A program made the translations under genes and the position numbers. From Macrostomum hystrix (taxonomy: Eukaryota; Platyhelminthes; Macrostomidae), in NCBI GenBank assembly GCA_950097015.1, contig CATNEN010000018.1, positions 1 to 64,000 on the forward strand: a stretch of DNA of 64,000 bases, in the 5' to 3' direction. The notes beneath the pieces are model-generated. The model had not been told where the DNA came from and searched no databases. It was given only the letters and a program-made list of their open reading frames with translations. Below are positions 30,713 through 41,924 of this stretch, piece by piece (the first letter of the stretch is position 1; every line of letters begins with the position of its first letter).

Positions 30713-31487
30713 AGAACCTAAATAAACATTCAAACCCTAGAAATTAAAATCTTTTATTTTAATCCCTTATCCCAGATCCCGAATCCTGAAGTCTGAATAC
30801 TCAACAGCTTTCTTATTCCTTACCAAATATGCTCAAATGCTCAACCATTCCACTGAAGCCTGTTCCTGAATCAAAAAAGATCCCAAACCTCGTGACCCAT
30901 CTCGAATGGGATTTGTTTAACAGGTTTATTCGCAGATTTATCAGAAAATTGCTTTCAGCAGCTGTTATCACCTGACCAAATAGCACTGGCTTATTTGCAA
31001 TGTATTTTATGTCTATGGCTAAACCTATCTAAGCAGTGTGATTTTCTCTTCACTGTCCGTCCATGCTTCAGCTCATGCGGCTGCTTAAATGTTAATTAAA
31101 CTGGCTGCTAACATTTGAGCAGTGTTGCTTTTTTATTTCAAGCAGTCTTTTCAGAAGTTGCTGATCTTTACAAGGCCAATGATTTTAGTTTTGTTTTGTC
31201 ATTGGCACAGCAGCTGCTATTGTTCAGTGAGCACCGCTACACTTGTCTCAAAGGGCAATTCTGAGCACACTGTGAGCAGTCTCAGCTGCAGCCACCCCAG
31301 CCTCCTCAGATGCGGTTCAGGAGAGCCTTTGAATTGCCACCCGAAAAAGCATTCTCAAGCAGACAATGAGTTGAGCACAGCCTAAATATATTCAGTTGTT
31401 AATGTACCAAGTTGATAATGAAATATATAAATATATCAATTTGAATACTGTTGTTATCTAATTTAAATGCCATATTCACCATGAGGC
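30713..31487. other. Intergenic spacer
   Basis: Unique AT-rich sequence plus a block with CACACTGTGAGCAGTC (about 31225-31380) that recurs near 35395, 40225 and 54005. No supported gene. Confidence 0.6.
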
Positions 31488-31710
31488 TCAAGTATGCTCA
31501 AGTATGCTCAAGTATGCTCAAGTATGCTCAAGTATGCTCAAGTATGCTCAAGTATGCTCAAGTATGCTCAAGTATGCTCAAGTATGCTCAAGTATGCTCA
31601 AGTATGCTCAAGTATGCTCAAGTATGCTCAAGTATGCTCAAGTATGCTCAAGTATGCTCAAGTATGCTCAAGTATGCTCAAGTATGCTCAAGTATGCTCA
31701 AGTATGCTCA
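31488..31710. repeat. 10-bp minisatellite (AAGTATGCTC), about 22 perfect units
   Basis: Uninterrupted, mutation-free repetition of CTCAAGTATG. In the paralogous position (about 54245-54262) only about two units exist, so the expansion is recent and specific to this copy. Confidence 0.98.
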
Positions 31711-32505
31711 CTTCTTAACAATGTTACAGTAAGAATTTTCTTTGTGTTTTTTATTTGAATTCAAACGATTAACTTTGATATGGTGAATTTATCTTGCATG
31801 CTTTCATTCTACGCTTGTAATATGTAAGTCTGCTGTTTCTGTGTGAGTATTCTCATCCAGCAGGGTGGGCTGCAGTTTTGTTGTTGTTAGCAACGCTTGT
31901 GAGTAAAGATGATGATTTAAATAGAACACATTTATCTGCTTTGCATAGCTGAGATGTGCATGAGTGGCAGGTTGGCATGCAAGACAAGCTCAAAGACTGC
32001 AGGTTTGGCTGAGCATAGCTGAGATGTGCATAAGTGGCAGGTTGGCATGCAAGACAAGCTCAAAGACTGCAGGTTTGGCTGAGCATTGCTTGCGTTAGAT
32101 CGCTTTGGACAGACTGGAGTCTATTCTCAATCCAGCCTCTTCCTTCCCCTACTCTCGTCTCCGCGCAGTCCATTCCAGTCCCCGTGTTGGTCTCGGTTGC
32201 CAAGGGCCGCATATCGACCTCCTCCCTCCAGCAGGTTTGAGCAGTTTTGCACTCGGCCTGGAGCTCTCAGCGTGGCCCGCCTGACTGGCGCCCTTTGGCT
32301 GCGTTTTTACCTGCGGGAGGGTCTCATTGCTGTGCTGGGTTGGCGCCCAGATACTGAGTGTGCTCAAGTTAATTACAGCCTCAATTTCTGCTCACAGCTG
32401 GTTAATTTTTCTGTCTCTCTTCAGCTACTGTTTTGAGCTCCTTTTTGAGGCCTGACTCAACATTCTCTCTGCCGTGCTGATGCTTTAGGATTGCAAAATT
32501 GAATT
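31711..32505. other. Intergenic spacer with a local 58-bp duplication
   Basis: The sequence ATAGCTGAGATGTGCAT through GGTTTGGCTGAGCAT occurs twice in tandem at about 31945-32083; the gene B segment has one copy (about 54498). A block with CTCGTCTCCGCGCAGTCC (about 32150) recurs near 40590 and 54640. No supported gene. Confidence 0.65.
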
Positions 32506-33440
32506 CTGGGATGTGAGGGGAGAAACAGACAGAGGTGAGGGGAGAAACAGACAGAGGTGAGGGGAGAAACAGACAGAGGTGAGGGGAGAAACAGACAGAG
32601 GTGAGGGGAGAAACAGACAGAGGTGAGCGGAGAAACAGACAGAGGTGAGGGGAGAAACAGACAGAGGTGAGGGGAGAAACAGACAGACGTGAGGGGGAGA
32701 AACAGACAGAGGTGAGGGGAGAAACAGACAGAGATGAGGGGAGAAACAGACAGAGGTGAGGGGAGAAACAGACAGAGATGAGGGGAGAAACAGACAGAGA
32801 TGAGGGGAGAAACAGACAGAGATGAGGGGAGAAACAGACAGAGATGAGGGGAGAAACAGACAGAGATGAGGGGAGAAACAGACAGAGATGAGGGGAGAAA
32901 CAGACATGTGAGGGGAGAAACAGACAGAGGTGAGGGGGAGAAACAGACAGAGATGAGGGGGAGAAACAGACAGAGATGAGAGGGAGAAGCAGACAGACGT
33001 GAGGGGGGAGAAACAGACAGAGGTGAGGGGGAGAAACAGACAGAGGTGAGGGGGGAGAAACAGACAGAGGTGAGGGGGAGAAACAGACAGAGGTGAGGGG
33101 GAGAAACAGACAGACGTGAGGGGGGAGAAACAGACAGAGGTGAGGGGGAGAAACAGACAGACGTGAGGGGGAAGAAACAGACAGACGTGAGGGGGAGAAA
33201 CAGACAGAGGTGAGGGGGAGAAACAGACAGACGTGAGGGGGAAGAAACAGACAGACGTAAGGGGGAGAAACAGACAGAGGTGAGTGGGAGAAACAGACAG
33301 AGGTGAGGGGGAGAAACAGACAGAGGTGAGGGGGGAGAAGCAGACAGAGATGAGGGGGAGAAACAGACAGAGGTGAGGGGAGAAACAGACAGAGGTGAGG
33401 GGGAGAAACAGACAGACGTGAGGACAGAAGCAGACAGAAA
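32506..33440. repeat. 19-22-bp minisatellite (GTGAGGGGAGAAACAGACAG)
   Basis: About 45 units of GAGGGGAGAAACAGACAGAG with AGGTG, AGATG and ACGTG variants and variable G-run length. The long minus-strand frame (repeated LCLFLPSPLSVSP) is a repeat translation. The paralogous array at 54996-55400 is shorter. Confidence 0.95.
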
Positions 33441-34322
33441 GCAGTCAGCAAAAAAGCGGGAAAAGGTGAGAAAAAGCCATTAGTTTTGTTTGAGCACTCG
33501 ATATTTTTTGGACTTGCAGCCTCAGAAATTATGGGGGGGCAGGTCACCACCAAAAAGCAGACTGGATTCTGCTCACATCGAGTTGAGCATGGCCCTGTCT
33601 GAGCACAATTAATCAGAGAGGCTGTAACTAATGGGTCAGCCACCCCACTCCCATCCAGAGGCATTGTGCTGAGGGTTTTCCGAGCACAATGAGCAGTCAC
33701 AGCTTCTAAAACTGCGGCCTGGGCAAGAGACACTAACTGAGTTGGGCTGAGAATGAGTTATGTATTTTATGAGTTTGAGAACATTCAAAGCTATTGTTTA
33801 GAGAGCCGCCGCTTCCTACCAGAGACCCTGTGCTCAAGGGGCTTCTGAGCACACTCAGTGCATTCTGTGGCATAGAAGCCGTGTTGCAAGCCGAGAAAAT
33901 GCGGCAGAATTTTATTAGCAGACACCGAGTTGAGCACAGTTGAGTCACTGAACTGAAGCTGAGACAGAGGTAAACTGGCTGCTCATTGTATGGGGTGCAC
34001 TGGCTCTGAGCATGGTCCGCAGTCTCTGAACAATTCGCAGCCTCTCCTGACGGCCCTCCCCGCTCGGAGGCGAAGGCGCTGAGCCCGTGGCAGCAGCGGC
34101 CGCTCGCACGTTGCCTCGCAGACTCCAGCTCGGGCCTGCCTTCTTCGACATAATGGGCCTGTGCGACTCACCCACCTCCCTCCGCTGTGATGAGGCTGCA
34201 GCTGCACTGTTCACAGACTCCACTCCTCTGCTCTCTCTATTCTCTGCTTTGACTGCTCGATTTGAGAATGGTCTCACATTGGATAAGCCGTGCAGGTGCA
34301 TTTCCACCTCAATTTCAGATTG
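33441..34322. other. Spacer with repeated blocks, no gene
   Basis: Near-collinear with 55401-56285 of the gene B segment. It includes another copy of the CATCGAGTTGAGCA block (33545-33725) and of the ATGGGCCTGTGCGACTCACC block (34000-34230). Confidence 0.65.
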
Positions 34323-34505
34323 ATAGATGAGGGGAGAAACAGACAAAGATGGGGGGAGATACAGACAGAGATGAGGGCAGAAACAGACAGAGGTGAGGGA
34401 GAAACAGACAGAGATGAGGGGAGAAACAGACAGAAATGAGGGGAGAAACAGACAGAGATGAGGGGAGAAACAGACAGAAATGAGGGGAGAAACAGACAGA
34501 GATGT
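34323..34505. repeat. Minisatellite related to 32506-33440
   Basis: Nine units of GATGAGGGGAGAAACAGACA. At the paralogous position in the gene B segment (56286-56557) an unrelated minisatellite is found instead. Confidence 0.93.
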
Positions 34506-34947
34506 GCTGAGAACTTCCGCAGCCGTCACAGCTTCTCAAGCTTTGGCCATAGCAACGGAAAACTTTGACCACTTTGAGTACAGTTGGAGAGTGCCTGCCT
34601 GCCCCCAGTCTGCTGCGCTTCTAATTAGGGTCTGGTGACCCCCAGTCCATGGACTGAACAGCTGACAGCAAACTTTGGAAGTCGCTGGCTGCACATCTAG
34701 CCCATCTAGACTGGGTGTCTTCTCCATCTGCTCAAATCAGGATGCCAAAAAAACTGTCTAAACCTCGCGGCAGTTGATGAAAGGTTAGTGAACCTAGTCA
34801 GCTTCACTTCACGGTGTCTCAAATTTGATCCCAAATCCCGTTTCTGAACGGCAAACAAAAGCCGGCTAATCCCGAAACTCCGATAGCTGAACAGCTAACA
34901 GATTCCGAATCAGAACTCGATCTTACAGCTGGGCGAGAAACCGAGTG
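34506..34947. other. Spacer with a single-copy form of a palindromic dispersed repeat
   Basis: CAGTCCATGGACTG at 34643-34656 is followed by GAACAGCTG, CTTTGGAAG, GCTGGCTGCACATCT and CAAATCAGGATGCC. The same order brackets the 47-bp array at 36020-39400, where the GGCTGCACATCT part is amplified about seventyfold. Confidence 0.7.
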
Positions 34948-35305
34948 CTGAACCCACAGTCCTGAACCCACAGTCCTGAACCCACAGTCCTGAAACCACA
35001 GTCTTGAAACCACAGTCCTGAACCCACAGTCCTGAACCCACAGTCCTGAACCCACTGTCCTGAACCCACAGTCCTGAACCCACAGTCCTGAACCCACAGA
35101 CCTGAACCCACAGTCCTGAACCCACAGTCCTGAACCCACAGTCCTGAACCCACTGTCCTGAACCCACAGTCCTGAACCCACAGTCCTGAACCCACAGACC
35201 TGAACCCACAGTCCTGAACCCACAGTCCTGAACCCACAGTCCTGAACCCACAGTCCTGAAACCACAGTCCTGAACCCACAGTCCTGAACCCACAGTCCTG
35301 AACCC
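34948..35305. repeat. 14-bp minisatellite (CCCACAGTCCTGAA)
   Basis: About 25 units of ACCCACAGTCCTGA with CTGTCC, AGACC and AAACC variants. Minus-strand frames (GSGLWVQDCGFRTV) are repeat translations. Confidence 0.95.
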
Positions 35306-36077
35306 TTCAGTTCAGTAAACTTTGCTTCTAACAAGAAAGCATTGATTTCACATTTTGTATGCAAAAAATCTTTAGCGAGCGAGCGCCAGCTACCAGAGTC
35401 TTCTGTGCTCAAGAGACAATTGAGCACACTGTGAGCAGTCGAGGCTTCCCACCCAAGCCTCCCCTGATGGTTGGACCCCTCTACAGGCCGAGCAATGCTT
35501 TCTGCATCTCACGCACGGAGACGCTGTGTTGCTACCCGATGAGAAGCTGAGCACAGTTGAGCAGTTGAGCACAATGCTAATAAGTGAGGCTGTATGCAGC
35601 AATGAACTGAACTCATTGAATTGAAGGCATTGGCCAGATTCTGCTCAGCATCGAGTTGAGCACAGCAATTCCTGAGCACAATAAATCAGAGGCTGTGGCA
35701 GGGCTGGCAGCCACCCCACACAGAGCCAGAGGCATTGTGCTGAGAACATTTGGAGCACAATGAGCAGGCTCAGTTTCTCAAACTGCGATACACACTGGCA
35801 GAGATGGGCCAAGAAGACGTTAGTTGAGTTTCAGAACAGTTTGAGACTACCTGCCTGCCTTAGTCCGCTCTGCTTCTGATAATTTTCACTGCTTGGCCAT
35901 TGTTAGTGGATTGTTTGGGTAAACTTGTGAGTTGGTCCCTGATCCTAAATTAAAGATCCCAAATATCATCAAGATGAACCTCTTGCTTGGGTGGGAATTC
36001 TACTGGGTGTGGTGGCCCCCAGTCCACGGACTGAACAGCTGTACACAGCCTTTGGAAGCGCAGAGTAATAGCTGCGG
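35306..36077. other. Spacer with repeated blocks, ending in palindromic repeat
   Basis: Carries a CACACTGTGAGCAGTC block (35395-35575) and a CATCGAGTTGAGCAC block (35637-35795). At its right end is the dispersed repeat with CAGTCCACGGACTG (36020-36033), one base off the palindrome seen elsewhere. No gene. Confidence 0.65.
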
Positions 36078-39000
36078 CTGTGCCACTGGCTGCACATCTG
36101 GCCCAACTGGGCTGAGTGTCTTTTCCATGCCACTGGCTGCACATCTGGCCCAACTGGGCTGAGTGTCTGTTCCATGCCACTGGCTGCACATCTGGCCCAA
36201 CTGGGCTGAGTGTCTTTTCCATGCCACTGGCTGCACATCTGGCCCAACTGGGCTGAGTGTCTTTTCCATGCCACTGGCTGCACATCTGGCCCAACTGGGC
36301 TGAGTGTCTGTTCCATGCCACTGGCTGCACATCTGGCCCAACTGGGCTGAGTGTCTTTTCCATGCCACTGGCTGCACATCTGGCCCAACTGGGCTGAGTG
36401 TCTTTTCCATGCCACTGGCTGCACATCTGGCCCAACTGGGCTGAGTGTCTGTTCCATGCCACTGGCTGCACATCTGGCCCAACTGGGCTGAGTGTCTGTT
36501 CCATGCCACTGGCTGCACATCTGGCCCAACTGGGCTGAGTGTCTGTTCCATGCCACTGGCTGCACATCTGGCCCAACTGGGCTGAGTGTCTTTTCCATGC
36601 CACTGGCTGCACATCTGGCCCAACTGGGCTGAGTGTCTTTTCCATGCCACTGGCTGCACATCTGGCCCAACTGGGCTGAGTGTCTGTTCCATGCCACTGG
36701 CTGCACATCTGGCCCAACTGGGCTGAGTGTCTGTTCCATGCCACTGGCTGCACATCTGGCCCAACTGGGCTGAGTGTCTGTTCCATGCCACTGGCTGCAC
36801 ATCTGGCCCAACTGGGCTGAGTGTCTTTTCCATGCCACTGGCTGCACATCTGGCCCAACTGGGCTGAGTGTCTGTTCCATGCCACTGGCTGCACATCTGG
36901 CCCAACTGGGCTGAGTGTCTGTTCCATGCCACTGGCTGCACATCTGGCCCAACTGGGCTGAGTGTCTTTTCCATGCCACTGGCTGCACATCTGGCCCAAC
37001 TGGGCTGAGTGTCTGTTCCATGCCACTGGCTGCACATCTGGCCCAACTGGGCTGAGTGTCTGTTCCATGCCACTGGCTGCACATCTGGCCCAACTGGGCT
37101 GAGTGTCTTTTCCATGCCACTGGCTGCACATCTGGCCCAACTGGGCTGAGTGTCTGTTCCATGCCACTGGCTGCACATCTGGCCCAACTGGGCTGAGTGT
37201 CTGTTCCATGCCACTGGCTGCACATCTGGCCCAACTGGGCTGAGTGTCTTTTCCATGCCACTGGCTGCACATCTGGCCCAACTGGGCTGAGTGTCTGTTC
37301 CATGCCACTGGCTGCACATCTGGCCCAACTGGGCTGAGTGTCTGTTCCATGCCACTGGCTGCACATCTGGCCCAACTGGGCTGAGTGTCTGTTCCATGCC
37401 ACTGGCTGCACATCTGGCCCAACTGGGCTGAGTGTCTGTTCCATGCCACTGGCTGCACATCTGGCCCAACTGGGCTGAGTGTCTTTTCCATGCCACTGGC
37501 TGCACATCTGGCCCAACTGGGCTGAGTGTCTGTTTCATGCCACTGGCTGCACATCTGGCCCAACTGGGCTGAGTGTCTGTTCCATGCCACTGGCTGCACA
37601 TCTGGCCCAACTGGGCTGAGTGTCTTTTCCATGCCACTGGCTGCACATCTGGCCCAACTGGGCTGAGTGTCTTTTCCATGCCACTGGCTGCACATCTGGC
37701 CCAACTGGGCTGAGTGTCTTTTCCATGCCACTGGCTGCACATCTGGCCCAACTGGGCTGAGTGTCTGTTCCATGCCACTGGCTGCACATCTGGCCCAACT
37801 GGGCTGAGTGTCTTTTCCATGCCACTGGCTGCACATCTGGCCCAACTGGGCTGAGTGTCTGTTCCATGCCACTGGCTGCACATCTGGCCCAACTGGGCTG
37901 AGTGTCTGTTCCATGCCACTGGCTGCACATCTGGCCCAACTGGGCTGAGTGTCTGTTCCATGCCACTGGCTGCACATCTGGCCCAACTGGGCTGAGTGTC
38001 TGTTCCATGCCACTGGCTGCACATCTGGCCCAACTGGGCTGAGTGTCTTTTCCATGCCACTGGCTGCACATCTGGCCCAACTGGGCTGAGTGTCTGTTCC
38101 ATGCCACTGGCTGCACATCTGGCCCAACTGGGCTGAGTGTCTGTTCCATGCCACTGGCTGCACATCTGGCCCAACTGGGCTGAGTGTCTTTTCCATGCCA
38201 CTGGCTGCACATCTGGCCCAACTGGGCTGAGTGTCTGTTCCATGCCACTGGCTGCACATCTGGCCCAACTGGGCTGAGTGTCTGTTCCATGCCACTGGCT
38301 GCACATCTGGCCCAACTGGGCTGAGTGTCTTTTCCATGCCACTGGCTGCACATCTGGCCCAACTGGGCTGAGTGTCTGTTCCATGCCACTGGCTGCACAT
38401 CTGGCCCAACTGGGCTGAGTGTCTTTTCCATGCCACTGGCTGCACATCTGGCCCAACTGGGCTGAGTGTCTTTTCCATGCCACTGGCTGCACATCTGGCC
38501 CAACTGGGCTGAGTGTCTGTTCCATGCCACTGGCTGCACATCTGGCCCAACTGGGCTGAGTGTCTTTTCCATGCCACTGGCTGCACATCTGGCCCAACTG
38601 GGCTGAGTGTCTGTTCCATGCCACTGGCTGCACATCTGGCCCAACTGGGCTGAGTGTCTGTTCCATGCCACTGGCTGCACATCTGGCCCAACTGGGCTGA
38701 GTGTCTGTTCCATGCCACTGGCTGCACATCTGGCCCAACTGGGCTGAGTGTCTGTTCCATGCCACTGGCTGCACATCTGGCCCAACTGGGCTGAGTGTCT
38801 TTTCCATGCCACTGGCTGCACATCTGGCCCAACTGGGCTGAGTGTCTGTTCCATGCCACTGGCTGCACATCTGGCCCAACTGGGCTGAGTGTCTGTTCCA
38901 TGCCACTGGCTGCACATCTGGCCCAACTGGGCTGAGTGTCTGTTCCATGCCACTGGCTGCACATCTGGCCCAACTGGGCTGAGTGTCTGTTCCATGCCAC

Positions 39001-39360
39001 TGGCTGCACATCTGGCCCAACTGGGCTGAGTGTCTTTTCCATGCCACTGGCTGCACATCTGGCCCAACTGGGCTGAGTGTCTTTTCCATGCCACTGGCTG
39101 CACATCTGGCCCAACTGGGCTGAGTGTCTTTTCCATGCCACTGGCTGCACATCTGGCCCAACTGGGCTGAGTGTCTGTTCCATGCCACTGGCTGCACATC
39201 TGGCCCAACTGGGCTGAGTGTCTGTTCCATGCCACTGGCTGCACATCTGGCCCAACTGGGCTGAGTGTCTGTTCCATGCCACTGGCTGCACATCTGGCCC
39301 AACTGGGCTGAGTGTCTGTTCCATGCCACTGGCTGCACATCTGGCCCAACTGGGCTGAGT
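36078..39360. repeat. 47-bp minisatellite, about 70 units
   Basis: Unit CCATGCCACTGGCTGCACAT, CTGGCCCAACTGGGCTGAGT, GTCTNTT with N = T or G; spacing 36125 to 36172 is 47 bp. The only frequent variation is the T/G position, giving a binary code. Because 47 is not a multiple of three and the unit has no minus-strand stop in any frame, all three minus frames stay open for over 1100 codons. I do not regard these as genes. Confidence 0.97.
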
Positions 39361-39925
39361 TGATCCATCCGTTCAAATCAGGATGCCAATCGACTAACTG
39401 AACCTTTGGATAATGAAGTTTATAAAAAGATTCTGAACCAAACAGCTGATCAAAACCCACAATCCTAAATCCCAATTCTGAATCCACAATCCTGAATCCA
39501 CAAACCTAAATCCCAATTCTGAATCCACAATCCTGAATCCACAAACCTAAATCCCAATTCTGAATCCACAATCCTGAATCTACAATCCTAAATTCACAAT
39601 TCTGAATCCACAATCCTGAATCCACAATCCTGAATCCATATCCTGAATCCACAATCCTGAATCCATATCCTGAATCCATATCCTGAATCCATATCCTGAA
39701 TCCATATCCTGAATCCATATCCTGAATCCATATCCTGAATCCATATCCTGAATCCATATCCTGAATCCATATCCTGAATCCAAAATCCTAAATCCGCAGT
39801 CCTGAATCCACAGTCCTGAAACCACAGTCCTGAATCCATATCCTGAATCCATATCCTGAATCCATATCCTGAATCCATATCCTGAATCCACAGCCCTAAA
39901 TCCGCAGTCCTGAATCCGCGAATTT
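39361..39925. repeat. 13-16-bp minisatellites (CCTGAATCCATAT and relatives)
   Basis: After the trailing part of the dispersed repeat (CAAATCAGGATGCC), a compound array of CCTGAATCCATAT, CCTGAATCCACAAT and AAATCCCAATTCTGAATCC units extends from about 39470. Minus frames (MDSGYGFRIWIQ) are repeat translations. Confidence 0.93.
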
Positions 39926-40848
39926 CAAAACCTAACTCAAAGCCCCAACCAAAACATTTCAACTGCTCTCCTAACAGCTCCATTTCAACCAGTGAAGCAG
40001 TGCAAACTCATTCACCATGGCAACCATCTCACACTGAGTGCATCATATTTCTGGGATCGTGAGAGCTCTCAATCAGGCTTAGGATCTGTGCTCAAAGTGC
40101 CAGAGGAGTCAGAGCTGCTGCTGCGAAAATGTGTATTAAACTGGCTTCTAACAAGAAAGCATTTGGGCTATTCTCGCGCTCTGACCATAAAAAATGTTTA
40201 ACGAACGCGCCCTAGCTACCAGAGACTCTGTGCTCAAAGGACATATGAGCACACTGTGAGCAGTCGCGGCATCCCACCCCAGCCTCCCCTGATGCGGTGC
40301 ACTCGAGTGTCTGAGCAGGCTGAGCAGTGCTCTCCGCATATCAGGCAGGGAGAGGCTGTGTTGCTGCCCGATGAAAAGCTGCAGTCTGCTTCTTTAGCAG
40401 GCAGCGAGTTGAGCACAGTTTGTTACCTGAGCACAGTGGCAAAACATCAGGCTGCATACGGTAATGAGTCGCTAACAAAACTCAGTGAATTGAAGGCATT
40501 CGGCAGCACAACGAGCGGTCAGAGATATAGAAATAAAATATGTGCTCATCTATTCTCAATGCAGCCTCTGCCTTCCCCTACTCTCGTCTCCGGGCAGTCC
40601 ATTCCAGTCCCCGTGTTGGCCTCGGTTGCCAAGTGCCGACCTCCTCCCTCCAGCAGGTTTGAGCAGTTTTGCACTCGGTCTTAAGCTCTCTTCTGTTTTA
40701 AGCTGCTTTTAATGGCTCGACTTAACTTTTTTTATGCTTTTGAGATCAGTTTGATTGCTTGTAGACAGGTCCAGGTTGTAGCATGAGATCAGATTATATA
40801 GTACACCTTGGTACCAGAGCTTATGATATGGCAAAGTCTGTTTAGTCC
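39926..40848. other. Spacer upstream of gene B, no gene
   Basis: Includes another CACACTGTGAGCAGTC block (40225-40435) and a CTCGTCTCCGGGCAGTCC block (40550-40690). No supported coding sequence. Confidence 0.65.
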
Positions 40849-41790
40849 CTCCTCTTCCCTCCTCTTCCCTCCTCTCCTCTCCTCTCCTCTCCTCTCCTCT
40901 CCTCTCCTCTCCTCTTCCCTCCTCTCCTCTTCCCTCCTCTTCCCTCCTCTCCTCTCCTCTTCCCTCATCTTCCCTCCTCTCCTCTCCTCTCCTCTCCTCT
41001 CCTCTCCTCTCCTCTTCCCTCCTCTCCTCTCTTCTGCTCCTCTCCTCTCCTCCTCTTCTCCTCTCCTCTTCTCCTCTTCTCTTCTCTCCTCTCCTTTTCT
41101 CCTCTCCTCCTCTTCTTTCCTCGCCTCCTCTTCTCTCCTCTCCTCTTCTCTTCTCCTCTCATCTGCTCTTCCCTCCTCTTCTTCTCTCCTCTCCTCTCCT
41201 TTTCCCCCTTCTCCTCGCCTCTTCCCTCCTCTTCCCTCCTCTCCTCTCCTCTTCCCTTTTCTCCTCTTCTCCTCTCCTCTCCTCTTCCCTCCTCTCATCT
41301 CCTCTTCCCTCCTCTTCCCTCCTCTCCTCTCCTCTTCCCTCCTCTCCTCTCTTCTCCTCCTCTCCTCCTCTTCTTCTCTACTCTTCTCCTCTCCTTTTCT
41401 CCTCTCCTCTCCTTTACTCCTCTCCTCCTCTCCTCTCCTCCTCTCCTCTCCTCTTCCCTCCTCTCCTCTCTTCTCCTCCTCTCCTCTCCTCCTCTTCTCC
41501 TCTCCTCTCCTCTCCTTTTCTCCTCTCCTCCTCTTCTCTCCTCTCCTCTCCTTTTCTCCTCTCCTCTTCTGTCCTCCCCTCTCCTCTCCTCCTCTTCTTC
41601 TCTCCTCCTCTCCTCTCCTCTTCTCTCCTCTCCTCTCCTTTTCTCCTCTCTTCTCCTCTCCTCTCCTCCTCTTCTTCTCTCCTCTTCTCCTCTCCTCTTC
41701 TCTCACCTCCCCCCTCTCCTCTCTTCTCCTCCTCTTCCCTCCTCTCCTCTCCTATTCTCTCCTCTTCCCTCCTCTCCTTTCTTCTCCTGC
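40849..41790. repeat. Polypyrimidine microsatellite tract upstream of gene B
   Basis: CTCCTCTCCTCTTCCCTC-type repetition, almost purely C/T. It is the positional equivalent of 1-1552 but CTCCT-rich rather than CTTCT-rich. The long plus- and minus-strand frames (poly-Leu/Ser/Pro and poly-Glu/Arg) are artefacts. Confidence 0.97.
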
Positions 41791-41924
41791 AGCTCAACAG
41801 CCAATAAGCCTCCAGTAAACAAGGCTTCTGGCTGGCTGCAACGGAATGCAAAGGCAAAGTGTCTGGCTACTAAACTTTCTACCACATTTGCCACTTTCCT
41901 AACCCACAAGCAGACACCTGCAAA
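41791..41924 (+). promoter_or_regulatory. Putative promoter and 5' leader of gene B
   Basis: A CCAAT box at 41801-41805, then a GGCTGGCTGCAACGG segment and the conserved CAGACACCTGCAAAATG leading to the start codon. It is collinear with 1553-1704 but about 20 bp shorter: the ACTCGACTCGACCTCATT part of gene A is missing. Confidence 0.5.

Noticed and set aside
32402-33733. 443-codon minus-strand frame rich in LCLFLPSPLSVSP
   Set aside because: It follows a 19-22-bp minisatellite whose length and phase vary between the paralogues.
35950-39487. Minus-strand open frames of more than 1100 codons
   Set aside because: They are translations of a 47-bp tandem unit that lacks stops in all three minus frames; the three overlapping frames carry the same peptide cycle, and no splice or promoter signal supports them.
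40789-41857. Poly-Leu/Ser/Pro (plus) and poly-Glu/Arg (minus) frames
   Set aside because: Trivial translation of a polypyrimidine tract.
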